In this document: piece by piece, positions 41,433 to 49,629 of the stretch
How the letters are laid out: every line of letters begins with the position of its first letter
Position numbering within the stretch: the stretch's first letter is position 1
Origin: Planctomycetota bacterium
Lineage (GTDB): Bacteria > Planctomycetota > B15-G4
NCBI GenBank assembly: GCA_029259715.1
Contig: JAJDEP010000017.1
Location: forward strand, 62,001-126,000
Direction of reading: 5' to 3'
Length of the DNA stretch: 64,000 bases
Translations under genes and position numbers: made by a program
The notes under the pieces: generated by a model
What the model was told of the DNA's origin: nothing
Databases searched by the model: none
Seen by the model: only the letters and a program-made list of their open reading frames with translations

Positions 41433-42650
41433 CTACAGCAGCGGGATGTCGAACGGGAAGCGGATCACGCGCTGCCCCGCCTCATAGACGTCCGTCTCGG
41501 CCCAGATGTTCATGCCGCCCACGCTCTCGCCGTAGGGCACGGTGACCACGCGACCGTTCGGGAAGAGGCGCACGGCCAGGCCGTGGGTCGACTGCTCGGG
41601 CAACGACGGGAACACCTGCGGGTTCCACATGAGCACCTGCACCGTGAATTCCACGGGGACGTGACCGACGGGCTCGACATGCAGTGCACCCACGTCGTCG
41701 TCGACGGAGCCGCTCGCGCCACCGGAGGCCCCGCCGGCTCCACGCCCGACCGTCATCGTTCCGCCCGCGGGCAACAGATCGGGAATAACAAACTCGGGGA
41801 TGTCCTCCATCAGCACGGGGTACCAGTCGTCCACTCCATCCACCTGGGTCGCGAAGGCGTGCCCCCAGGCCGTGGGCTGGAAGGGCGCCTGGCCGGGCGT
41901 GTTCCCGATCACCAGGAAGCACTCGGCCTGGAGCGGGAGGAAGGCCGCGCCGCGCACGTCATCGAAGCCCTCGGCGACGAGCGTGGGAGCAACGGTCTCG
42001 AGATCGAACTCGTAGACCGCGAATCGTCCGCCGAACAGGCGGCCCTGCGGGTCGAAGTCGAGCCACTGGGGTTGATTGACGTTGTCGAGGCCGACGGCGT
42101 CACCGATGTAGGTCAGCTCAGCGGTCTCAGTGTCGACACGGTGGAGTCCGCGTTCGGCGAACAGGCCGACGGCGCTGATGTCCCAGGTGTAGAGCCGCCC
42201 CTCGGGCCCCATGGCCAAGGCCGTGAGGGTCGACGAGTCCGTGTCGCCGATGAACTCGAAGTCGGTGCCCGTCTCGGCGTCGAAGCGAAACAGCGACACG
42301 GGATCCGGGGACGGACCGAGGTCTCCCGCCCGGAGGGCGTAGCCCGTTCCATCGGGCGCACAGGCGATGCCCTTGGGCCCGAAGGGCATGACCACGGGCT
42401 CCGACACGGCGTAGGTCAGCGGGTCGACGAAGTAGAGCTGAAAGCCACACCCGACGAGGATCCGGCCCGAGGGGCAGATGGCCATGGCGTCACTGCCCTC
42501 GGGCGGCGCGGGGCCGAGGTCCTGCGTGACACCGGTGTCCGTGTCGAGCAGGGTGAACCGCAGCCCGTCGACGAGGAGCAGGTCGTCGGCCCGCGCGAGC
42601 GGCGTGGCCAGCAGCACGACGAAGAATGCGGCGGCGATGCGCGGCGACAT
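41433..42650 (-). CDS. Exported propeller-like protein, copy 2
   Basis: A 405-residue paralogue of the protein at 39993. It has signal peptide IAAAFFVVLLATPLARADDL, then the same order of elements (LLDTDTGVTQDLG, MAICPSGRILVGCGF, IACAPDGTGYALR, MGPEGRLYTWDIS, LDFDPQGRLFGGR) and the same tail (WNPQVFPSLPEQSTHGLAVR ... RVIRFPFDIPLL). A Gly/Ser/Ala linker (GRGAGGASGGASGSVDDD) precedes the tail. The tail is far more conserved than the body between the two copies, as expected for gene conversion or a shared sorting function. Confidence 0.85.
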   Translation of the reverse strand: MSPRIAAAFFVVLLATPLARADDLLLVDGLRFTLLDTDTGVTQDLGPAPPEGSDAMAICPSGRILVGCGFQLYFVDPLTYAVSEPVVMPFGPKGIACAPDGTGYALRAGDLGPSPDPVSLFRFDAETGTDFEFIGDTDSSTLTALAMGPEGRLYTWDISAVGLFAERGLHRVDTETAELTYIGDAVGLDNVNQPQWLDFDPQGRLFGGRFAVYEFDLETVAPTLVAEGFDDVRGAAFLPLQAECFLVIGNTPGQAPFQPTAWGHAFATQVDGVDDWYPVLMEDIPEFVIPDLLPAGGTMTVGRGAGGASGGASGSVDDDVGALHVEPVGHVPVEFTVQVLMWNPQVFPSLPEQSTHGLAVRLFPNGRVVTVPYGESVGGMNIWAETDVYEAGQRVIRFPFDIPLL

Positions 42651-42841
42651 GGGAGCGTCCTTCTCTCTGCCCGAGGTCGGGAGTCCGGTCCGGGCCCAGC
42701 GTAGCAGCGATCGGGAAGGAAGGGGACGTCGGCGGCCCGACGCGAACCGCGTGCCCCTGTCGGCTCCGCGCTTTCTGGATTTTCGAGGGCTGCGAGAGGC
42801 GCTAGACTCGCACCTCGATTTTCGGCCTGAGAGGGGAATCA

Positions 42842-42904
42842 TTGCCGCCTGACAAGATCCGTATGTCACTGCTCCGTGGCACCTGTCAGACACCCCCCTC
42901 GTGA
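42842..42904 (+). CDS. Possible 20-residue leader peptide overlapping the next gene
   Basis: The TTG at 42842 is preceded by GAGAGGGG and encodes MPPDKIRMSLLRGTCQTPPS, stopping at a TGA that overlaps the GTG of the next gene (GTGA). A TAGACT box at 42803-42808 could drive it. Alternatively this is the true N-terminus of the next protein and a frameshift lies in the run of C residues near 42892-42898. Confidence 0.35.
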   Translation: MPPDKIRMSLLRGTCQTPPS

Positions 42905-43269
42905 TCCGCACCGGTCTGGAGATCGGCGAAGTGAAGCGGATCGCCGTCCCCGAGGAGGGCGGCATCAGGGACCTCACCGCCCAGGGGTTGATCGAGAGCA
43001 TGGGGTGGGCGGACCTGCCCCAGCTGCGCTTCCCCTCCGGCGACGGGGCGATCCTCTCGTTCATCGGCGTGAGCGCCGACATCATCGAGCGCGCGCTGGC
43101 CGCCAACAAGCCACGGGTGGACGCGATCCGCAGTGACGAGGCGATGAACCGCATCCTGGCGCTGATGCAGAAGCTCGAGTCCGTGGATGAGCTGCCCCAG
43201 GGTTACCGGGACATGCGCTTCCTCGACGCCGCCCAGGAGCGTGCAGCGGTGAATTCCGGCGCCCGGTGA
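42901..43269 (+). CDS. Small protein of unknown function coupled to an NRPS-like gene
   Basis: A 122-residue soluble protein from a GTG start (IRTGLEIGEVKRIAVPEEGG ... LSFIGVSADIIERALAANKP ... MNRILALMQKLESVDELPQG). No family was recognised. It overlaps the NRPS-like gene by four bases (GTGA), so it is probably translated with it; it could be an accessory or chaperone, as MbtH proteins are for other A domains, but it does not show the MbtH motif. Its N-terminus may be longer (see the overlapping leader). Confidence 0.65.
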   Translation: MIRTGLEIGEVKRIAVPEEGGIRDLTAQGLIESMGWADLPQLRFPSGDGAILSFIGVSADIIERALAANKPRVDAIRSDEAMNRILALMQKLESVDELPQGYRDMRFLDAAQERAAVNSGAR

Positions 43270-45905
43270 CCCTGCTCGAGCACTTCGACCACAGCGTCGA
43301 GCTCCATGCCGACCGGTTGGCGGTGCGCTCCGCTTCGGGAAGCTGGACCTACGCGGAACTCGACGCGCTCTCCCGGATCACGGCCGGCCGGCTCGCGGAT
43401 CTGCCCGGGAGCGATCCCGTCGGTCTGTGCGCGCGTCAGGATGGACCGGGGTTGGCGACCCTGCTCGCCGCCATGCGAAGCGGCCGGACCGGCTCCCCGC
43501 TGGACCGCGGCGCGGACCCCCAAGATTTGCGAGAGCGCCTGCAGACCCTCGGAGCCGAGTTCCTCCTGAGTGACGACCCGGAGCTGGGCGCGCGCCTCGC
43601 CGCGACCGGTTGGCCGGGTGAGGTGCTCGTCCTGGAGGAGTTCCAGCAAGCCGGCGCGCGCACCGGCACGGACGGCGCGAACGGCGCGAGAGACCTGCCC
43701 CACGACGCCACCGCGTTGATCTACTTCAGCTCGGGATCGACCGGGCGACCCAAGGGCATCGAGCTCACGCAGCACAGCATCGCGGCGGGGATCACGAACT
43801 ATGCCGCGACGCTGGAGCTGCAACCGGGAGACCGGGTGGCCTGGCTCACGCCCCTCTTCTTCGGTGGGTCGCTGACGTGTTCTCTCGGTGCGCTGGTCGC
43901 GGGCGCCACGCTCATGCCCTTCGACCTCGATCGGGGTCTGCGAGAGCTGGCGACCTGGCTTCACGACGAGTCGATCACCGTGTATCACTCGATCCCGAGC
44001 CTGTTCAGGCGACTCGCCCGTTCCATGCCCTACCACGGCGATTTGCCGGCGCTGCGCATCGTCAAGCTCGGCGGTGAACCGGTGCTCGCGAGTGATCGGG
44101 ACCTGCTGCGCCGCAGAGTCTCGGCCGACTGCGTCCTGGTCAACGGCCTCGGCCTCACGGAACGCGTCGGAAACGTCTGCTTCTTCCGGAGCGACCGCGG
44201 CGATTCTCCCGAGTCTGGCGGGCTGCCCGTCGGCCACGCCGTCGAAGGTGTCGAGTTGTTGCTCCTGGATCAGGCGGGGGAAGTGCTGCCTCCCGGCGCG
44301 ACCGGCGAGATCGGCGAGATCGCGGTGTGCTCCGAGACCCTGGCGAAGGGGTACTGGCGCGACCCGGAATTGACGGCGGCTCGCTTCGCCCCGCTCGAGG
44401 CACGCCCCGGAGTCCGCGTCTTCCGCACGGGCGACATCGGACGCTTCGATGCGGAGGGGCGCCTGGTGCATCTGGGGCGATCCGACCGGGTCGTCCAGAT
44501 CCGCGGACAGGGGGTGGCCCTCGACGACGTCGAGGCCGCGCTGCTCCGACACCCGGGCGTCACCGAAGCGGCAGCCTTCACCGAGAGACGGGGCGGCGAC
44601 CTCCAGGTCGTGGCCTGTTGCGTGGCCGAGGACGTCGAACCGCGAGCACTGCGCGCAGCCCTCACCCGGCTCCTCCCCGCCCATGCGGTGCCCGCTCGCG
44701 TGCACCAGCGAGAGGCGCTCCCCCGCCTCGCGAGCGGGAAGCTCGACCGGGTCACCTTGCGCACCCTGATGGAGACGGACCTCGCCGCACCCGATCACCT
44801 GCTCGATCCGATCGAGTTCCACCTCAGGGGAGTCTGGGAGCGCGTCCTCGGCCTCCCGGGCCTCGACCCCGAAGCCGATTTCTTCGAGCTCGGCGGCGAC
44901 TCCCTCGCGGCCGCCGAGATCTTCGCCGCCGTGGACCGGGACTTCGGTGTCCCGCTGTCCATGGCGAGTCTCGGAGAACACGGATCCATCCGGAGCATCG
45001 CAGCGTTGATCCGCGAGCGCGGCGTGAGCTCGGGCACGGCGCCCGTGCTCCTGCAGCCTCGGGGCGAGGGCGCTCCGATCTTCGGCGTCCCGGGCCTGGG
45101 CCAGGACGTCTTCGCCCTCATCGAACTCGCGCGCAAGCTGACCCGCCAGCCGTTCTACGGCCTGCAGCATCGAGGCCTCGCCGACGGCCCCCTGGAGGCC
45201 TGGGGTGTCGATGAGATGGCCGACCACTTCGTGGCGCAGATCACGACGATCCAACCCCGGGGCCCCTATCGCCTGCTCGGCTCCTCCTTCGGTGGGCGTG
45301 TGTGCTTCGAGATCGCACGGCGGCTGCGAGACGCCGGCGAAGAGATCGAGCTGCTCGCCTTCCTCGACACCTTCGGGACCGGCTACCCGCGCCGTCGCCC
45401 CGGGCTGGATCGGCGCCAGCGCCTGGCTGCTCGGATCTTCCAGTGGGAGTGCCGTGGGTACGTCCGAGACCGGTACCTCAAGAAGCCGGAGAGGCTCTAC
45501 AACCGACTGATCAGGAAGGTCGGGCGCCTGGCGATGAGGAAGTTGCACCGCAAGTTGATGGTGCTGCGCCTGAGGCTCGCCGCGCCGGCCCACCCCACGC
45601 GGATGCAGCGACACCACGACACGCTCCTGCTCAATGAGCACGCCAGCCAGCGCGCCCGACACGAACCCGCGGACGTGCGCATCGATCTTTTCCGCTGCGC
45701 GGACCGGTTCCCCGAGGGGCTCTTCGTCCCGGACCGCAACCTCGGTTGGGGCGGACATGCGCAGCGCGGGATCGTGATCCACGACATCCCCGGCCATCAC
45801 GGGTCCTACGCCTATGAACCGGTCGTGAGTGAGGTCGGGCAGCGGATCCAAGCCTTGCTGGCACAGAGCGGGGACGAAGACCCTCCTGATCGGGGAGGGG
45901 ATTGA
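43266..45905 (+). CDS. NRPS-like enzyme: adenylation - carrier - thioesterase
   Basis: An 879-residue A-T-TE protein without a condensation domain. The A domain (1-~500) shows A3 FSSGSTGRPKG, A5-like NGLGLTE, A7 RTGDIGRF, A8 RSDRVVQIRGQGVALDDVE and A10 ASGKLDR with catalytic K492. The carrier domain has LGGDSLAAAEIF with phosphopantetheine Ser546. The TE domain has GSSFGG (Ser674), LDTFG (Asp) and IPGHHGS (His), plus a long basic lid (~715-765). In the A4 region (FFGGSLTCSLGALVAGA) the position of the amino-group-binding Asp is Gly200, so the substrate is probably an acid without an alpha-amino group, such as an aryl or keto acid. Similar A-T-TE enzymes dimerise aryl pyruvates in fungi and in ralfuranone synthesis. 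Confidence 0.9.
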   Translation: MTLLEHFDHSVELHADRLAVRSASGSWTYAELDALSRITAGRLADLPGSDPVGLCARQDGPGLATLLAAMRSGRTGSPLDRGADPQDLRERLQTLGAEFLLSDDPELGARLAATGWPGEVLVLEEFQQAGARTGTDGANGARDLPHDATALIYFSSGSTGRPKGIELTQHSIAAGITNYAATLELQPGDRVAWLTPLFFGGSLTCSLGALVAGATLMPFDLDRGLRELATWLHDESITVYHSIPSLFRRLARSMPYHGDLPALRIVKLGGEPVLASDRDLLRRRVSADCVLVNGLGLTERVGNVCFFRSDRGDSPESGGLPVGHAVEGVELLLLDQAGEVLPPGATGEIGEIAVCSETLAKGYWRDPELTAARFAPLEARPGVRVFRTGDIGRFDAEGRLVHLGRSDRVVQIRGQGVALDDVEAALLRHPGVTEAAAFTERRGGDLQVVACCVAEDVEPRALRAALTRLLPAHAVPARVHQREALPRLASGKLDRVTLRTLMETDLAAPDHLLDPIEFHLRGVWERVLGLPGLDPEADFFELGGDSLAAAEIFAAVDRDFGVPLSMASLGEHGSIRSIAALIRERGVSSGTAPVLLQPRGEGAPIFGVPGLGQDVFALIELARKLTRQPFYGLQHRGLADGPLEAWGVDEMADHFVAQITTIQPRGPYRLLGSSFGGRVCFEIARRLRDAGEEIELLAFLDTFGTGYPRRRPGLDRRQRLAARIFQWECRGYVRDRYLKKPERLYNRLIRKVGRLAMRKLHRKLMVLRLRLAAPAHPTRMQRHHDTLLLNEHASQRARHEPADVRIDLFRCADRFPEGLFVPDRNLGWGGHAQRGIVIHDIPGHHGSYAYEPVVSEVGQRIQALLAQSGDEDPPDRGGD

Positions 45906-46065
45906 TCCACACGAAGGGACACGCCCGGACCTGCTCGCGTTCCTCGCTCGAGACCACATGCGAGAGCTGCCAGCTCCCGAAGTAGGCGCCGCGCCCCCCC
46001 AACCACGGATCGGTGACGAGCAGCGGCTCGTCGTCGAGCAGGAGGGTCGCGGGTCCGGAGCGCAT
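45901..46065 (-). pseudogene. 5' fragment of an MBL-fold (metallo-beta-lactamase superfamily) gene
   Basis: From ATG 46065 the minus strand encodes LLVTDPWLGGRGAYFGSWQL and VRACPFVWIN, the start of an MBL-fold hydrolase of the type that continues with an HxHxDH metal motif. That continuation is absent: the frame enters the 3' end of the NRPS gene exactly at its stop codon and loses similarity. It indicates that the NRPS module truncated an older gene. Confidence 0.6.
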
Positions 46066-46117
46066 TCCCTATTCTTGTCGCCGACCCGCGACAACTCCAG
46101 CCCCCGGGACCGCCGCC

Positions 46118-46990
46118 TTGAAGCTCCGCATCGCCTACACGCCCGACAGCGACGATGCCTTCGGCTACTACGCGTGGGAGCAGGGCCTGGTCACCCTCGA
46201 GGGCGTCGAGGCCGACTTCCACCGCGACCACATCGGGGCGCTCAACCGCGCCGCCGGCGAGGGTCGCTTCGACGTCGTCGCCGTCTCCTCCGCCTTCTAT
46301 CCGCACGTGGCGGACGACTACGCCATCCTCACCGTGGGCAACAGCGTCGGGCGTCACTGCGGCCCGGTGCTGGTCAGCAAGGCCTTCGAGCACGTCGACC
46401 AGCTCGAGGGCAAGACCATCGGCGTCGGCGGCCACCCCACCACCGGGAGCTGCCTCGCGGCCCTGTACGTCCCCGGCGCCCGCCTCGTCACGCACCCCTT
46501 CGATCAGATCGCCCGGGCGGTCGCGGCCGGCGAGCTGGATGCCGGCGTCATGATCCACGAGGAGATCGTGGTGTTCGAAGAGGCCGGACTGCACCGCGTC
46601 CGCGATCTCGGCGAGGCCTGGTGTGAGGACACGGGGCTGCCCCTCCCCGTCGGGCTGAACCTGGTGCGCAAGAACCTCGTCCTCGAGGAACACGGCGAGG
46701 ACACCCTGCGCGCCATCGCCACCGCCTGCGAGCGATCCCTCATGTGGGGCCTGCAGCATCCGGACCAGGCCTACCGCCATGCCGAGGGCTTCGGCCGCGG
46801 GCGCGCCCGCGAACACATCGCCATGTTCGAGGACAGCGACACGCTGCGCCTGCCCGAGGATGCCCGGGCCGGCATCCGCGTCATGTGCGACCGCATCGCC
46901 GCCCTGGGGCTCGGCCCCGACGGCGTCGTCCCGTCCTTCGTCGAAGGGCACCACGACCTCGCCGCGCTGATGGCCTGCGGGTCCGCCTGA
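46118..46990 (+). CDS. mqnD: 1,4-dihydroxy-6-naphthoate synthase (MqnD), menaquinone futalosine pathway
   Basis: A 290-residue protein of the MqnA/MqnD periplasmic-binding-fold family. It begins KLRIAYTPDSDDAFGYYAWE (typical MqnD start) and has RFDVVAVSSAFYPHVADDYA, IGVGGHPTTGSCLAALYVPG and DAGVMIHEEIVVFEEAGLHR. MqnD cleaves cyclic dehypoxanthinyl futalosine to 1,4-dihydroxy-6-naphthoate. The TTG at 46118 sits directly before KLRI; no longer start fits. The cupin gene follows two bases after the stop codon. It implies menaquinone via futalosine; other mqn genes are not in the window. Confidence 0.88.
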   Translation: MKLRIAYTPDSDDAFGYYAWEQGLVTLEGVEADFHRDHIGALNRAAGEGRFDVVAVSSAFYPHVADDYAILTVGNSVGRHCGPVLVSKAFEHVDQLEGKTIGVGGHPTTGSCLAALYVPGARLVTHPFDQIARAVAAGELDAGVMIHEEIVVFEEAGLHRVRDLGEAWCEDTGLPLPVGLNLVRKNLVLEEHGEDTLRAIATACERSLMWGLQHPDQAYRHAEGFGRGRAREHIAMFEDSDTLRLPEDARAGIRVMCDRIAALGLGPDGVVPSFVEGHHDLAALMACGSA

Positions 46991-46993
46991 CCC

Positions 46994-47341
46994 ATGGGCA
47001 CCTACCGGGTCTTCACCGATGAGAGCGGTCGGTCGTGCCTGGAGGACCTCGCGGGCAGCGATCACCCCCTGCTCACCGACCGACTCCCGGCGACGGGCGT
47101 GTTCCTCAAGCGCTTCGCGGCCGGCACGGTCATGCCGCCCCACCCGGCGCCCCGCCGCATGGTCTGCGTGATCGTGAGCGGCATCCTGGAGGCGGGCTTC
47201 CCCGACGGGACGACCAAGCGCTTCGGCCCCGGCGACGTGCGCCTGATGGAGGACACCCACGGCAGCGGGCATACGACGCGGGTGATCGGCGGTGAGGATG
47301 TGGTGGTGGCGGTGGTGCCGTTGGGCGAAGGCGGCCCCTAG
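46994..47341 (+). CDS. Small cupin-like protein
   Basis: A 115-residue single-domain cupin. GTVMPPHPAPRRMVCVIVSG is the first cupin motif region (one His retained in PPHP), FGPGDVRLMEDTHGSGHTTR the second, with His residues in DTHGSGH. Such proteins bind a metal and a small ligand or act as sensors. It follows mqnD by three bases and is likely cotranscribed. Function is not predictable. Confidence 0.8.
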   Translation: MGTYRVFTDESGRSCLEDLAGSDHPLLTDRLPATGVFLKRFAAGTVMPPHPAPRRMVCVIVSGILEAGFPDGTTKRFGPGDVRLMEDTHGSGHTTRVIGGEDVVVAVVPLGEGGP

Positions 47342-47400
47342 CCGGCGACGAGTGACGCACGCGCCATGGCCGGGCCGGCCCTGTGTGCTGATCACTCCGG

Positions 47401-47406
47401 TATCAT
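47401..47406 (+). promoter_or_regulatory. -10 box TATCAT close to the kinase start
   Basis: TATCAT lies nine bases before the ATG at 47416, with TGATCACTCC immediately upstream. No ribosome site is seen, so the mRNA may be near-leaderless. Confidence 0.4.
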
Positions 47407-47415
47407 TTCCACCCC

Positions 47416-48765
47416 ATGAGCCAGGAAGGGAAACGCGTCTCGGCCGCGCAGGACGCCCTTGCGGCCTCCATCGCCCGGCAGCGCGAGGCCGCCACGTCCG
47501 GCGAGCGGCGCATCGGCGACTACCGCATCGTGCGCGAGATCGGCCGCGGCGGCATGGGCATCGTGTACGAGGCCGAAGAGCTCGGCCTGAAGCGACGCGT
47601 CGCCCTGAAGCTGCTGCCCGAGCACCACTCCACCGACCCCGAGCGCGTCGAGCGGTTCGTTCGCGAGGCCCAGAGCCTGGCTCGTGTCGGCGGCCCCCAC
47701 GTCGTCACGATTTACGCGGCGAGCGAGGTCGACGGCATCCCGTTCCTGGCCATGGAGCTGATCGAGGGTGAGTCGCTGGCCGATCGCCTCGAGCGGGTGG
47801 GTTCGTTGCCCGTCGCCGAGCGCCACGCCTCGTCCTTCGGGGCCGCGAGCCGGGGCGACACCTACGAGGAGGCCTGCGTGCATGTCGTGCTCGGCATCCT
47901 CGCCGGCGTCGAGGCGATCCACGCCGAGGGCATCGTCCACCGCGACCTCAAGCCCGCGAACGTGCTGATCTCACGGCAGGGGCAGCTGCTCATCGCCGAC
48001 TTCGGGCTGGCCAAGGACCTCGCCGAGCGCACCGGCCTGACGTCCCTCGGGCAACCCCGCGGCTCGCCGCTCTACATGAGCCCCGAGCAAGCCAGCGGCA
48101 ACCTGATGGGCATCGACCTGCGCTCCGACCTCTTCTCTGTCGGAGTCATCCTCTACGAGCTCCTCGCCGGCATGACGCCGTTCCGGGGCGAGACGTGGTC
48201 CGAGATCGCCCGCTCGATCATCACCACCCGGCCGCCGCCCGTGCGCGAGAAGAACCCGCGCGTGTCGGAGGACCTGGCGAAGATCCTCGACAAGGCCCTG
48301 GAGAAGGACTTCGAGCATCGCTACGCCTCGGCCCGCGAGGTCGCCGACGACCTGCGCCGCGTGCTCGCGGGCGAACCCATCGTCCACGGCCAGGCCAGCC
48401 TCGGCGATCGATGGCGACGAACCCTGTCGGCCCAGAGCGTCTGGACGCGACGCGCCCTCACCGCCGCCAAGGTCTGGGGGCTCGGCGGCATCCTCTGCTT
48501 CGCCATGGCGCACTTCCTCGACGTGAGGTCTCCCCCGGACCCCGACTTCGGCCAGAGCGGGACCGACTACGTCCTGTGGGCGGTGTCCTTCGCTTCCTAT
48601 GTGGCGTTCCTGGTGGGCAACGCCTTCCTCATCGCGGCGCTCTTCGATCGGGGGCGACCCAAGGGAATGCCCACCGCGCTCTTCTTGGGGCTGTCGGTCT
48701 TGTACTACGTGTTGATGCTCGTGGCGCTGGCGCCGGTTGTTGGGGATGGGGCCGTGGGTTTGTAG
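47416..48765 (+). CDS. Hanks-type serine/threonine protein kinase with membrane tail
   Basis: A 449-residue protein. The kinase domain (~35-315) is complete: glycine loop IGRGGMGIVYEAE, VALKLLPEHH (Lys), HRDLKPANVL (catalytic D177), IADFGLAKDL (D195), SPLYMSPEQASG and DLFSVGVILYELLAGMTPFR. A ~25-residue linker precedes three or four TM helices (VWGLGGILCFAMAHFLDV, LWAVSFASYVAFLVGNAFLI, FLGLSVLYYVLMLVALAPVV). There is no periplasmic sensor domain of PASTA or propeller type. PknB-like kinases of this form are abundant in planctomycetes. The substrate is unknown. Confidence 0.93.
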   Translation: MSQEGKRVSAAQDALAASIARQREAATSGERRIGDYRIVREIGRGGMGIVYEAEELGLKRRVALKLLPEHHSTDPERVERFVREAQSLARVGGPHVVTIYAASEVDGIPFLAMELIEGESLADRLERVGSLPVAERHASSFGAASRGDTYEEACVHVVLGILAGVEAIHAEGIVHRDLKPANVLISRQGQLLIADFGLAKDLAERTGLTSLGQPRGSPLYMSPEQASGNLMGIDLRSDLFSVGVILYELLAGMTPFRGETWSEIARSIITTRPPPVREKNPRVSEDLAKILDKALEKDFEHRYASAREVADDLRRVLAGEPIVHGQASLGDRWRRTLSAQSVWTRRALTAAKVWGLGGILCFAMAHFLDVRSPPDPDFGQSGTDYVLWAVSFASYVAFLVGNAFLIAALFDRGRPKGMPTALFLGLSVLYYVLMLVALAPVVGDGAVGL

Positions 48766-49118
48766 TGATTGCGGGGTCGGCGGCGGCGTGCACTCCATGG
48801 GCGAGCAGGTCGCAGGCTTCAGCGCGCGCGGCGGCCAGGCCCTCGAGGATGGGGGACCGGGCGAGAGTGGCCTAATGTGACTTCGGCGTCGCGCTTGTCG
48901 CGACTGACTTCAACCTCCACGACGGAAGGCATCGTGCTTCTGCTCTCAGAAAAGGACGCGGGCCACGACTTAGCAGTCGCCTTCGCAGTCACCAGTGTCG
49001 CTGGCCGAGACATGACGTGTAAGCGCTCACTCGATCATCCGAACGCACTTTCTGCACTCGGAATCTCAGCAAAGGCGAGCCTAACCCATCCAACGCTGAC
49101 CCACCCAGCCTTGCCTCC
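48766..49118. other. Gene-free stretch at the left edge of the lower-GC island
   Basis: The first ~110 bases keep host-like GC; on the minus strand they carry a short coding-like frame without a start (ILEGLAAARAEACDLLAHGV) bounded by a TAG near 48877, possibly the tail of a truncated gene. From ~48880 base composition drops and no coding sequence is seen up to the next gene. No tRNA, direct repeat or integrase is visible at the junction. Confidence 0.45.
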
Positions 49119-49613
49119 TTACGAAGCTGCGGTCACGGCGCCGCAGCTCTTGCACTGCAGTACGCGCTTCTTCATCACCAAGAGCCAGCCGAGCAGACCG
49201 CCGACGAGGGAGGTCATGAACAGAAAAGCCGAACTCCCCCCCAGCATGGCAATCCCCACGCCGGCGCCTGCAGAGCCTGCGGCGACGTCCCGCCGGGCGT
49301 CGTTCACCACGCGGACCTGTTCCGGCGTCAAGCGCGCGCGGTCGACATCGGAGAGCGGCCGCATCGCGACGGTCTCCTCGACGACATCGGCGGGAACCTG
49401 CGCCGTCGTGAGCATGGCCCGCGCGTCACCCTCGATCTGCTCAAAGGTTCCACCGGCCGCCGCCCCGGTGGCCACGCACATCATCCCGCTGCCGGCCATC
49501 CCAAGGAGCGACGGGATCAGCAGGATGTAACCGATGAGAACGACGACACCGCCCATGCGGTAGGCCTTGCGTTTGACAAGCTCCCCGTCGTCGCAGGTCT
49601 TGCAACGGATCAT
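49119..49613 (-). CDS. Membrane protein with zinc knuckles at both ends
   Basis: A 164-residue protein beginning MIRCKTCDDGELVKRKAYRM, which carries the first CxxC. A TM helix follows (VVLIGYILLIPSLLGMAGSG), then a helical loop (LTTAQVPADVVEETV ... VRVVNDARRDVAAG), a second TM region (SSAFLFMTSLVGGLLGWLLV), and the second knuckle VLQCKSCGAVT. The two CxxC pairs, one before TM1 and one after TM2, would meet on the same (cytoplasmic) side to make one zinc site. The ribosome site is GGGGGAG. It lies 16 bases downstream of the channel-fusion gene, on the same strand, and is probably its partner. Confidence 0.75.
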   Translation of the reverse strand: MIRCKTCDDGELVKRKAYRMGGVVVLIGYILLIPSLLGMAGSGMMCVATGAAAGGTFEQIEGDARAMLTTAQVPADVVEETVAMRPLSDVDRARLTPEQVRVVNDARRDVAAGSAGAGVGIAMLGGSSAFLFMTSLVGGLLGWLLVMKKRVLQCKSCGAVTAAS

Positions 49614-49629
49614 GGACTCCCCCCCTGGC

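Noticed and set aside
41259..42704. 481-codon plus-strand frame over the propeller paralogue
   Set aside because: Antisense shadow of the gene at 41433; no signal, domain or ribosome site, and its repeats mirror the minus-strand gene.
43203..46094. 963-codon minus-strand frame over the NRPS-like gene
   Set aside because: The A-T-TE domains on the plus strand are unmistakable; the antisense product is low-complexity.
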